From assembly GCA_014607495.2 (NCBI GenBank), contig CP053169.1, positions 4,464,001 through 4,528,000 of the forward strand: a DNA stretch of 64,000 bases, in the 5' to 3' direction. Shown one piece after another: positions 26,285 through 38,600 of the stretch (position 1 is the stretch's first letter; each line of letters begins with the position of its first letter). The notes below the pieces were generated by a model, which was given only the letters and a program-made list of their open reading frames with translations, was not told the origin of the DNA and searched no databases. The translations under genes were made by a program, and so were the position numbers. Source of the stretch: Carposina sasakii. Lineage: Eukaryota > Arthropoda > Insecta > Lepidoptera > Carposinidae.

Positions 26285-26577
26285 ATTCGGCATCCCAGCA
26301 GGCGCTTGCGAAGCTCACCCAAGCGTCATGTTGCGTAACATGTCGTCACCACCGCCATCTACCACCAACAAGCCAATGCGCAAGAGCAAGCCACCCGACA
26401 AGGGCAGGAGCCAGTGACACTAACTAGTCGACAACCAAGCCAAAGGACCCTCACGCTGTGATACCGGCAAAAATATTATCCTGTGATAACATTTAAAAAG
26501 ACTGCACGGTTTATACATCGTTGCCTAGATAGAAAAAAAAATAGAAACATAACAGAAAAGAGAATAGACAATTCAAA
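26285..26577 (+). promoter_or_regulatory. Probable 5' leader exon of gene A
   Basis: A good acceptor (CATCTTATTTCAG) ends at 26284, and from there to the gene A ATG the sequence is clearly less AT-rich than the flanks. I read this as an exon start with about 290 nt of leader, so the promoter would lie further upstream. The leader holds a 29-codon upstream frame, 26328-26417 (begins MLRNMSSPPP), ending 160 nt before the main ATG. An alternative is that this is simply the proximal promoter and the AG is fortuitous. Confidence 0.45.
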
Positions 26578-29500
26578 ATGGGCGTGCACGTTCTGTTAGC
26601 GTCGACAGCTCTGAAGACGATAAGCGTGACAGGCCTCTGGTTAATACCACTGCTGCTTGGAGCGCTCACTTATCACAATTACAATTCCTATGACCCTGAA
26701 TCTAGGGTTTTGGATAGAGAACCAAAGAAGGAATACGATTTCGTCGTTGTCGGTGGCGGATCCGCCGGCGCGGTTGTAGCCAATCGACTAACTGAGATCA
26801 ACAACTGGAATACACTACTGTTGGAAATTGGTAAGTAAAAATTACAATAAAATTTCCGAAATGAAGATTATGTACTTCGTCTATTAATATATTTCAGTCT
26901 AAATACTCGTATAGGACCAGGAGGAAATTGGGGGAGGCCTATGTTCAGCAGTGGACTGGACTTGTCATGGCATGATAGCATTAGGAATACCTACATGTAC
27001 TTGAAAAGAAATAGAGAGATGTATAGTACCAACCATACTAGAATCAATGCATATCTCAGTATGACGGTGACAGTCATTAGCCACGGGTAGTAAAATAATT
27101 ACAGTTGTCTTCTAGCGTCATTGCGGATATCGTTATAGCTAAACTAATTGCTCTTAATATAGTTAATCTTGAAATAGGCAATAATGGTGAGTGTGAGTTA
27201 ATAAACGACCTATTAGATCATTATTGTATTAAAAAGAATGTAATTAAGGAAATGGTAAGTTCCGCATATTATTGGTACTCTTACTTTTATTTGACTTTCG
27301 TTTACACATAAATGTGCTCCAATCTATTAATAACCTTAGATTTTCTGCTATTAATGTTGAATAGTGTATTTTTAAAATGGTAAATTATATGTAAAGTATC
27401 TTATTGTTTATAAGTTGTACTCGAAAAACAAACATGGAACAGCATAGTAGGTAATTACCATAAACAATATACCTATAGGTGACAAATTAATTAGAACATA
27501 GTATACCTATAGATTAGAATAAACTAAGATCAGAGTAACATGTACTCCCATGCATAAGAAATAGTATCAAGGTATGTAATATGCTCTAACGGCCAATTTC
27601 AATACTAAAGATTATAAAAAAACTCAGAATTCTTTTTATTCCAAATTTAAAAGAAATAAACTATTTAATCCGAAATACCTATGCAAAAAATATATCCGTT
27701 ATTAAAATTGGCTGTAATAATATAAATCTAATTGGAAACGTTTTCATGTTTCCAGGACCCGATGAGAACGAGATAACCGACGTGCCGTCGCTGGCGGGCT
27801 ACCTGCAGCTCACCAAGCTGGACTGGCAGTACAAGACCGAGCCCACCAACTACGCCTGCCTAGGCTTCAAGAAGCGCCGCTGCAGCTGGCCGAGAGGAAA
27901 GGTATGGTTCGATCTTATTTAACATATATTATTATACCATATATAATACCATATCATGCCATAGCTAGATTTTGTGTAAACATAATTATGATTATTAACG
28001 ATAAAAAAGTTCACTTTGCAAATTTCATACAATACAATTTATCAATTACAATTCATAATAAAAGGTCAACAAAATTGATGTTTATTAAACCTAATTTAGG
28101 TTCAATGATCAATAAATTTATCAGAGCATACAAATTACACCCTAATATCTCATCATTTCCTTTCAATCATAACAACTAATGTGACTACTATTACAATAAT
28201 TGACATTATGAAATTCCAGGTACTTGGAGGCTCCAGTGTACTCAACTACATGATATATGTGCGCGGGAACCGCTACGATTTCGACCAATGGGAGTCCTTG
28301 GGAAATCCCGGTTGGGGCTATCAGGAAGTCCTCAAATACTTCATCAAGTCTGAAGATAACAGAAACCCCTACCTAGCTAAAACACCGTACCACGGTAAAG
28401 GAGGTTACTTGACAGTACAAGAAGCACCCTGGAGGACCCCTCTTGTGGCCGCATTCGTACAAGCTGGTGAAGAAATTGGTTACGAGAATCGAGATATCAA
28501 TGGCGCTGTTCAAACAGGTTTCATGATGGCCCAAGGAACTATCAGACGAGGGTCACGGTGCAGTACAGCAAAAGCTTTCTTGCGCCCAGTGCGTACTCGA
28601 AAGAATCTCGACGTATCACTACATTCTCAAGTGACGCGTGTGCTTATCAATCCTCTTACTATGAAAGCGTATGGTGTAGAGTTTGTTAAGCACGGCGTCA
28701 AAAGAGTTGTGTACGCCAGAAAAGAGGTAATATTAGCAGCTGGAGCCATCAACAGTCCACAACTTCTGATGTTGTCAGGCATAGGTCCCAAAGAGCATTT
28801 GAAAGACGTAGGTATTCGAGTGCTTAAAGATTTACCCGTCGGTCAAAATTTACAAGATCATGTCGGAGTTGGAGGATTAACATTTCTAGTCGACAAACCT
28901 GTTGCTATCGTCCAGAATAGATTACAAGCATTTCCAGTAACCATGAATTATGTAGTCAATGAAAGGGGTCCTATGACCACTCTTGGTGGTTTAGAAGGTA
29001 TCGCCTTCGTGAACACTAAATTTGCAAATAGTTCAGGCTTATGGCCAGATATACAATTTCATATGGCTCCAGCGTCTTTCTCTTCAGACAACGGTCAGAT
29101 AGTGAGAAAAATATTAGGTCTCACTGAGGAACTGTACGATACAGTGTACAAACCCATAGCTAACAAGGACGCATGGACAATAATGCCTTTACTACTGCGT
29201 CCAAACACTAGAGGCTATGTAAAATTGAGGAGTTCGAATCCCTTTCAATATCCCATAATGAACCCACGATACCACGAGGACCGTTTAGACGTAGCGCGTC
29301 TAGTCGAAGGAATAAAGATAGCGCTCAAAGTAGCAAACGCATCACCATTCAAGCAGTTCGGCTCCAGATTATACATGAAGCCGTTGCCAAACTGCAAACA
29401 CTTGAAGTTCATGTCAGACGAATACATCGAGTGCCAAGTGAGGACAATATCGATGACGATCTACCATCAATGCGGGACTGCGAAGATGGGTCCTTCATGG

Positions 29501-29674
29501 GACCCAGAAGCGGTAGTGGATCCAAGACTAAGAGTGCACGGTGTTGAGGGACTTAGGGTGATAGACGCGAGCATCATGCCAACTATAGTGAGTGGAAACA
29601 CAAACGCTGCAGTGATCATGATAGGGGAGAAAGGCGCGGACCTTATCAAACAAGACTGGCTGAACAAACGATGA
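26578..29674 (+). CDS. GMC family FAD oxidoreductase, gene A (3 exons, 617 aa)
   Basis: Exons 26578-26830, 27756-27901 and 28220-29674 join with intron phases 1 and 0, all with GT/AG ends. The start has A at -3 and G at +4. Residues 13-33 are hydrophobic (signal or anchor). The FAD dinucleotide motif is G59-G-G-S-A-G64 after YDFVVV. GMC signature 1 begins [11 protein letters not shown] at about residue 132; signature 2 is [16 protein letters not shown] in the middle of exon 3. The C-terminal GMC domain holds [10 protein letters not shown] with catalytic His549 and, in SGNTNAA, Asn593 as second active-site residue, the choline-dehydrogenase-like His/Asn arrangement. Length matches the family (about 600-630 aa). 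Expected chemistry is oxidation of an alcohol or sugar hydroxyl with FAD, passing electrons to a quinone, another acceptor or oxygen. Substrate is not predictable; glucose dehydrogenase-like is the usual database label. It is the first of three tandem paralogues on this strand. Confidence 0.95.
26925..26985 (+). repeat. RTE/SINE 3'-tail fragment in gene A intron 1
   Basis: GGGGGAGGCCTATGTTCAGC followed by AGTGGACT is the 3'-end signature shared by the RTE copy at 40423-41186 and the S3 SINEs. Only the terminal portion is present. The rest of intron 1 (26831-27755) shows nothing I can assign. Confidence 0.65.
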
Positions 29675-29805
29675 CGATTGTACCTTTTAGAGTAGATAAT
29701 TAGTTACCAATTTATGCCAATTGTTAGATTGATAAATCAACTTAATGTAGTTTTTAATGCTGTTAGCGTGATTCGACTAATGTTTGGTATTTTTTTCTTG
29801 ACGTC

Positions 29806-29811
29806 AATAAA
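29806..29811 (+). other. Polyadenylation signal of gene A
   Basis: First AATAAA after the stop codon, 132 nt downstream (in GTCAATAAAATTCC). A second AATAAA cluster near 30635-30645 could serve a longer 3' end. Confidence 0.6.
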
Positions 29812-29829
29812 ATTCCAGAGGGACTTTGT

Positions 29830-32540
29830 GATGTTAATGATGATTTGCTAGAGTGTGGTTTCCAATACTTATTAAATGTTTTTAGATAAGCATATTAGCA
29901 TAAATTATTGTGTGATTTGGGAACTTTTGCTGTCGTCATTTCATCACCCTAATTAATATAATCTAATTACATATCTATGAGCTAAAAAAGAGTTTTTTGA
30001 ATAGTAACATGTTATATCTTAAGTATTTATATGTATTTTATTTATAATCTAACCGAAATGTCCGGTGTGTACCAAAATAGTTTTAATAATGGGATATCTT
30101 TTTAGTGCCATAATATTATGCTTACTTTTATTAATATAATAATGTTTTCCGGAAAATATATAAGACTGTAAAAGGGTTTTGGACATTTATATATAGAGCT
30201 TTGGCTTAGTAGGTTCTAATCTTACAATGAAAATTACTATTTAGCAAGTCATCGGTCAAACATGGCTTAATGGAAAGACCAAATTAATACTAATCATAAA
30301 TGTTCTAAAGTTAATGTCTTCAAATCTATCGAAGCCTAGAAAAGATCAAACTTCACAAAAAATATTATTTTATAATTTTACATTGATAACTTGGAGACGT
30401 TTCAAGAGATTTTACCTAAAGACGAATACGTTTGATTTATATTGACTACTTATTTCTATTCTCTAGTTTGATCTGCGACCGCAAAATAAAAATTTTAATC
30501 TCAAGATAATCACGTACTATACCAGAAATGTCCTAACTCCTTTACTATATAATATTTTATATTCATGTGATAATGATTGCTTAGATAGGCAAATAATGAG
30601 ATTTTATGGCTTATAATATGATTTTTATAATGATTAATAAAATAAATATTAGTTAGCAAAATTGGCATGGTGACGTTAGGAAATTTTATTGTGTGATACT
30701 ATTTTTCAATATCTATACTTACTTTAATAAATACAAGATATATTTATATTTAAATAAAATTTCATGTTTTTAGACCTGACCTCAATCTGTGTTCACTTGT
30801 GATTTTTTTTTTTGTTAAATGGGTAAACATCATCATCTTCCTGCCCTATTCCCATTTATTTGGTGTCGGTGCAATATGTATTTTTCTTCCATTCATCCCT
30901 ATTCTCCGTCATCTCATTGCTCACTCCCAGTCCACGCATATCCTTTCTTACACAGTCCATCCAACATTTCTTTGGTCTACCTATTCACTTATATCCATCC
31001 ACATTCGTGCACAACGTTTTCTGTAAAATATGCCTTTCATCCCGTCGCTTTACATGTCCGTACCAAGACAGACGGTTACTTCGTAACTTGTCTGTGATCA
31101 GCGCAAAATGGGTAAACAATTGATTTCTATCAGCTAATAAGAAAGAATATGACCGATAAGCTAAACTAAGTATGTGAGATTTTTGTAACACATGTTTTAA
31201 TAAAAGTGTACATTGTTATAATAATGTAAAAAGTGTAAATATATAATAGTATTAAGAATTTATGTACGAAGTCGAAAGCATTTAATTTCTGAACCTGTTA
31301 GACCAAGCCCGACTTCAGAACTTTTGGAAGAGATATAAAACTTTCTACTATAAAGAGAAATGTGTCATTAATAAAACTCAATATTACTCATTATTTACTT
31401 ATGTGAGCTTTAAACTAGCATATATTGGTCGGTGTAAAGAAACAAGGTTTAGAAATTATTGCTTGACTACACGTAAATAAAGTTTATCAAAAAGGAGCAT
31501 GTTTTTTTTCATCCAGTACATAAAATTGTAAAATTGGCCCCAAGTACAACATTTTTAATTATTAAAAACGGTGACCCGATTTATTGCACCGCAGAACTAA
31601 ATTCTAGAAGGTGTGAAATAGATGTTTTATTTTTGCAATCAGTATGTACATTGAAATACATAGGTTTCATTTTACAGTTAGGTACTTACGATAACTAGAA
31701 GAAACAATATGGTGGCTTCTGATCCTAACACTTAAACATAAACTTAAAATTTGTTATTTCTGGTCCTCTCCAATCGTAAGTTGCTGAGACAGAAAGGAAC
31801 AGGTGGAACAAATATTAAGTTCATATTTATAGCCAATCATCCGCAGATGACAATGCAGATATCAAAAAAATTTAAAGCAATATCAGCTTTAAGAAAAAAA
31901 CCATTTTAGGCAAGTTAGAAAACTTTGTCAAGACTTGTGAGAGTTGTTTAAATTTATCGTAAGTGGTTCGATAACACACCCAATGCCCATATTTTCGTTA
32001 AATATGCGCCTGCGAAAAGTACACTGCAAAGTAATCTGCGCACTTATCTGCATAAGCACGAGCAGTTGCTTACACACCTTGATAACTTGATAATTTATAT
32101 TTAGTAACTAAATATTATTTAGAACAAGCTTCATTTTCGAGTACCAGATTCCGTTAAATTAATGACACTTTTATTATGTCCCCTAGCTTTTTATCTATCT
32201 AAAGGCCGATTTTCCCAATGGTCAGATGGATAAAAAATTAGAGAAAGACAGCATCTAATTTATCTTTCACATATGCATTACCATTGGAAAAATCTGTATT
32301 TGCGAGAATACTACAGTGAGTATTATAAACGGTACAACACCTTAACAAAGTAAGTAGGTAGGTAAGTACAGTAAAGTTAAGAATAAAAATCTATTTTCTA
32401 GATTGAAGCACAACAAATGTAGGTACATTTCTGTGTCTCTATGCGGGTTAACGAATTTGTCAAATTGTATACTTACTATACTTACTAAATAAAATATGTA
32501 ATATTACTCATACCATAAATTACGTGACAATAATTAACTA
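29830..32540. other. Spacer between genes A and B
   Basis: AT-rich with no exon recognised apart from the R4 repeat near 30825. The hydrophobic open frames at 30799-31123 lie wholly within that repeat. Confidence 0.55.
30825..31105 (+). repeat. Interspersed repeat, family R4
   Basis: The longest copy in the window: CATCATCTTCCTGCCC, TATTTGGTGTCGGTGCAATA, ATTCATCCCTATTCTCCGTC, then CATGTCCGTACCAAGACAGA and CTTGTCTGTGATCAGCG. Probably derived from a larger element; class unknown. Confidence 0.65.
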
Positions 32541-32553
32541 ATCGGAGAATAGT

Positions 32554-32559
32554 TATAAA
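32554..32559 (+). promoter_or_regulatory. Putative TATA box of gene B
   Basis: TATAAA in AGTTATAAATGGC lies 118 nt upstream of the gene B ATG, which would leave an untranslated leader of about 90 nt if transcription starts near 32584. Supported by position only; the surroundings are AT-rich. Confidence 0.45.
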
Positions 32560-32676
32560 TGGCAGATCATTATTGATTACCGGTTTAAACCAAATCTGCA
32601 CAATTGTAACAAATTACTAAATTTAGTTTTGATTGTACTGTGAGAACAAGTGTACAGGTTCCTTTAGTGTTAAATT

Positions 32677-35600
32677 ATGTGGTGTATTCAAGGAAAAATA
32701 CTCTTGAGGTAAGTACATAATACTATTGTTGAAAGGGTACTTTAAAGAGTTATTTAGATCCGCTGCTAATAAAAAATAAAATTATTTTTAGAAAATGTAA
32801 CTTCAACTTCAAGTTTTTAACGAGGGGGTCAATAGGGGTAACCGACCTTACTCTCGTTTGAAATCACTGCAGTCTGAATATCAACTTTTTTGTACCTTTA
32901 ATTTGGATAAGGAAAAGATTTTTACTCAATAAGGTCTTTTAAAAAAAGAGGGAAAAGCTACATAGTTTTATATATCTCTTCCAAAATGTATATAACCTAT
33001 GAGGCGAACCATAGCAGATACCTACTAAAACTATAATCTATCAACTGTAGATACATTTAAACCTATGTTAAAAAATATTATACATACAGACGAATTGAGA
33101 ACCTCTCCTTTTTTTGAAGTCGGTTAATGATGATAAGGATTCAAATATTTTATACATACAAGCGTTCTTGTTCCTTTAAAGAGGTAGCTAAAAAATGCAT
33201 GCGTCAAGTTCGATTACTCGCCAAGGTGTTTAATTAATTTTCCTTGTTTACTACTATAGACTAATAAATTACTGACTTGTCAACATAATACAGCGATGCA
33301 TCACTAATTAATTTAATGCCATTGAAGATATGTGCTCTGAATAGAAGAGACTAGGCATCGTAGATTAGTCATTTCCTCTGGGTAGGTTAACTACTCGTAT
33401 TATAAATCTTTCTAGCAAAGTCGGTATGCGTGAACTGAGAAAATATTAATTTTGAGTTTTATTGAATACGTTCTATTCTTATGTTAAAAGTAGAGTACCT
33501 AGGTCTATTTTTCTATAAGTAGACAATTTGCCTTAACAAAATTTCCTTATGATCAGTTAAGTTATTAGGAAGAGACAAGTAGCCGGCTTTCGTATGTCAC
33601 GGTAATCTTATAATAGAGGATTAGAATAAAGTTATCCTGTTCAGATAGATTAAGTTAAGCTTAGGACAATTTATTCCACGTTTTATAAGCAAACACCTTT
33701 AAGTTTTCACTAGCCTACGATTATCAAACTTGTATTTCCAATACGACCAATCAATTTCCTTTATTTCACCAGCATAGCTGTCATCATATCAGCATCGTCA
33801 GCCTACCGTGGAACCTTCAACGAAGCCATCAACGGCTACTTCAGAGACACTGCTCGGTTGAGGGAGGGAGAACCTCCAGACACGCGGAATATCCTCACCG
33901 AGTATGACTTCATCATCATCGGAGCTGGTACTGCGGGTTGCGTGGTCGCAAACCGGCTGACTGAGGTTAAGGATTTCAATGTAAGTAATAAATCTATATT
34001 TGACTAAATCCGAGATGAGATCTCCGCAAGACGTCAGGACTAAGAATCTCCAATACGTTGTTGAAGATACAACGAATGATATGATTTTTCTTAACTTTAA
34101 GATAAAATTTGTTAACTCTGCCTGGGTAGAAAGGTATAGCAATAAAAGCTGTTCACCAAGTTTCGCAAGTAGATACTAATTTCGAAATGGGGAAACAAAC
34201 CAAATATATAGAAACTATATCCGGGATTGGCCCACTACAACTCCTATAAGCCAGGATCAACAAAAGCGATCAGAAAAATGCTAATAAAGCAAAGGAAATC
34301 ACGGGGGACATAATAAGCGAATATAAAGTATAAAAACTAATAGAAATAGCAGAATGTGAAGTGCAAATGCTTCGTCCAGGTACTTCTTTTGGAAGCCGGG
34401 GCGAGTGAGCAGATGTTCATGGACATACCCATCATGGCCACACTGCTGCAGTTCACCAGTGCCAACTGGGACTATCACACCGAACCACAGGTAAGAGCAC
34501 TTCATACATTCTTCATTTCATCTTGCTATCCCTAGTAGAACCAAAAACCACGAAAACAAGGGATATGTATAAGACCACAAACCCAGTGATATGCTTTCTT
34601 GAAAATAGCTTTCAAGTCAATGACAACGTTGAACTTTATATTCCTTTACCTTATATTCCAGTTCTAATAAAATAAAATTGGAAATCAGTTTGCACATCAA
34701 TCGAATTAGATACATAACAATTTAGTAAAACCCCTAACTGAACTGTATCCTAAAAAACAAAACCATTGAAACAAATCTACAATAATAGTCATAGACCACG
34801 ATGAACCAATCCATAAACGGCTGTATAGGATGCAAATGAATGATTATATCGATATTAGACAATCGATTGTGAAACCATTCGATACACGTGTCTGTCATTG
34901 AAAGCTATGGTAGGTACTGTAGGTACTATATCCGCCATTGTTAACTTGACAGTTTGTAGGCAACTCATAGCCACCAAATTATTACAAGGAAAAGGACACA
35001 CCATGGACATGACACAAACACATAAGAATAGCCTTAGAAGTCGTTCTCCAGCCTTACATCTGGCTAGATATTTCCGAAACAGAAATTCTATCTAATTCAA
35101 TCTCGTCAAGTTTGCCAAGTTTACTCAGTAGAGACCTACACCTGACATCGTATCGAGTTCATCCCAATTTTTTTTATATCACCGGTACCTATATTTATAA
35201 ATAAGGAAGTCTAAGTACAATTAAGTCTCTTGTCCCACCCATAGCAAAGGGATAACATATGCATTAAAGAGACGGCTATGCTCCCGAAATGGGTCAGCAA
35301 GAACTGCAGGATCACACAGCCACGTTTAGTTTAGCGGGGACAGATGTTAAATTATCACTGTTAATTTGCTACCTTATCGCCTGAGAGACGACTTGAGGTC
35401 CTTAGTCGAATCTTACGACATGCACGGAAGGAAATGCACCTGTGTGGTAAGAACGAACCTTTTTACGCGGCGTAACGCTAGCGACTCGCTAGCAAAATCT
35501 ATGTGATTTGACAGTTGGACGATAGCGTTACGGACTATCGAGAGGTTCGTGCTTACCCCTCTGATGTATTCTAGTATAATAGTAGTCTAGCAAAGGGATG

Positions 35601-38600
35601 CATCTAGATTTAATTCAATACATAGCCTTAGAAGAAATATTGACCTCATGAGGGAAAGTTGGTGAATTAAGCCACCGCTGTTCTTGAAGTCATCAAGGCA
35701 ACGTAGGATTATCAGGAAATGAGTATGTCGGAAACAAGTGACATTGCCAGATAATTGTCTCCATCTAGAACTTCGGACACGTAATTGGATCATTTCCCTT
35801 TTAAAAATGAAAACCGGAATAACCGACAAAGCAGCTTCTGACCACAAACGCGAGTTCAATTTTTTCCTTGTAACTTTCGGTTATCCTTTCGTAGATCAAA
35901 TTAATTATTAAAAATGTCTGTTGAAATTAGTGTAAACGGTTGCGAGGAGTGATATTGCTGTGTATAACATCAAAGATACTAATAAAGAAAATTAATATTA
36001 TGTAGGTACCTACAACTAACAGTAATTCGTTATAATACCTAACCATAAAAAATGAAATAAATGGCTTTTGAACATAGTAGCTATCATCATCATCATCATC
36101 ATCAGCCTATTGCAGTCCACTGCTAGACGTAGGCCTCCCCCAGGGCCCGCCACAAGACTGCCATGGGGGTATTTTCCCATAGTCACCACGCTGGGCAGGC
36201 GGGTTGGTGACCGCAGTTTGTATTTTGGACTATGTTGTCAACACGGGAGGCGCTGCTGCCTACCTCCCGGAAACCCTTAATCGCCTCGTACGATACCCAC
36301 GGGCAGACATGGGGTGGTACGAATTCTACTCTGCCGGCACCACGCGGCTATAGTAGCTATAGGCATAATTTAATTTCCCATTTCAACTCTCAACAACTTA
36401 CATAACATTTCCCAAACATCTCTTCTGGATCATTTGACATTTGTAAAGGTTACATTATATTAAAATCCACGGTCCCTCATTAGGATTCGCACCGCAACAG
36501 GACGGAAAGGTTATCCTGTTCAGCTCTTGAATAGATAGTATGCATTGTGTCGAACGGATAAATCAGACCATTTACCATTCCAGTGTAATTGATCAATCGA
36601 AGAATACTATCTGAGAATAATGACCGAACGAAGCTAAATAAGTAATATTGTAAACATATTTGTGAACGTATAATTTCTACTAAGAGCTCTTACATATAGT
36701 GACTGAGGAACACTAACACTCAACTAAATGGATATAGAACTATATAAAACTTGGTATTATGTACTAATACGAGGATTAACAGGGATTTTCGATGAAAAGC
36801 ATGGGCTACTTAGCTGGCTTATTTACAACTCTTTTGCAGAATCAAAATTTTAAGTAGTCTATTTTCAAAACAGTAAAAGTTAGCTTACAGTATTTTAATA
36901 TGATTTTTCTTAAGTACTTAAAATTTGTAAAATGTATATCTTTGATACATATAAAAATCACAGTCGGACCTCCTTTAGGGTTCAATGAATTGGTAGTAAT
37001 GATACCACAAAACAGGTACAAAAAGGCAAAGGGCTTAAACTCGTATAAACTTTTTTTCTGTCTGGACTTATAAAGTAACCTTGTATTAATTACATTCCTC
37101 CATAAATCAATAGCTTTTTCTGTCTCTTTTCTGATGTGTCTTTATACAAAACTAGTGTCCTACAGCAGCTGTACTTGATGAAATCTAATCGATTAGAATT
37201 ATAGGTTTAAACATTCCTTGAAATACGAGTCGTTTACAGTTTTTTTTATCGAAAGATCATTAAATAAAAGTGATATAACGATTTCAAAATCACAATTTTA
37301 GACTTGCCAAAAAACGCTCCATACAAACGGCTACCACGACGTGAAGGTTGTATGCGCGTAAAAGAACTTAGGTTCTATAGCTATATTAAATATTTTAGTT
37401 TATAATTTAAATTATAATATAAATATGGTCACAAAATAAAAGTTGCTGTAAATGATGTAGGTGGACATGTGATGTTGTAATTTTCAATTGATTTCAAATT
37501 TGAAAAATGGACTTGCCCACTTAACTTTGAAGGCTTATTAGTTATTACTAACTCATTTGGACACTTGTAATTTTACAGATAGGTATGATTTTGATAATTT
37601 ATTCTGATAAGCATAAAATGTTATTAAGATTCAACCATAGGACCCCATTACCTCTAACAGAGATCTTTAAATCTATATCAACGACGACTTCAAAAAGCTT
37701 AGTTCGTTAACAGTCAAGCACCAAAAAAATATTCATTTTTCATCAAATTTGCAGATTTACAAAAATGTGACGACATTATGCATGTATATGTGTGTACCCA
37801 AATTATAAAAATTCTCCGACAGTTCTCTACCATAAACTAGTAACTACATTATGTTGATCATAATAGGTAGGTACGTATATAAAAAAAACTTATACACTGG
37901 CTCGATTTTTTAATACGTGTTGAAGACAATAAAACACAAACAGCGGAATACAAAATTCCCTGTTGCACTTTATATTATTAAAGAGTCAACGATCGTGAAC
38001 CAGTTATATCAAAGTTATCCTGCTGTCTTTTTTTAGGAGTTTTACTTATAAGGAAGCTCGTTCAGCTCTGAAATGTCTTCTCTATGATTTCATTTAGTTA
38101 CATCCTGGTAGATAAAGGTATGACGCGATGAGGAATTCGGAAAAGTCAAAAGTCGCCAGAATGTGCTTTAATACGAGTACGACGAGAATTGTTATTGATA
38201 TTCTTATAGGTGATTAAAGATTCTTTTCAATATTAGCAACCTTTTAAACCGGAAATCTACGTTAAATACGTTAAATCCCAAATTAAGTTTCAGGCTAAAC
38301 GAGACTGTAGAATCTCTTTTATGGTCCTGCAGTTTGACTACCCCATGTCAGGAACAAAGCCGTGTTTATGTGTTAAGTTGCATCGGAAAATTATAATACA
38401 CCGTAAAAATAAAGAGTCATTGAAATTATGCCATATCATGTAATAATCATTATATAACGATTGCCTTGTTACGGGCATTGCGTGTTTAAAGTGTTTTCAG
38501 GCGACCTAGAGCTGAAAAGAACTATTCAGTCCATGTGGAGATGATTTGTGAAGTCAGTAAAATACAATAATACATTGATTTTGAGTATTTTAACATATTT

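Noticed and set aside
27904..28219. Open frame reading into gene A exon 3 from upstream
   Set aside because: It is intron 2: a donor follows PRGK at 27901 and an acceptor precedes VLGGSS at 28220, and only the spliced join restores the GMC signature.
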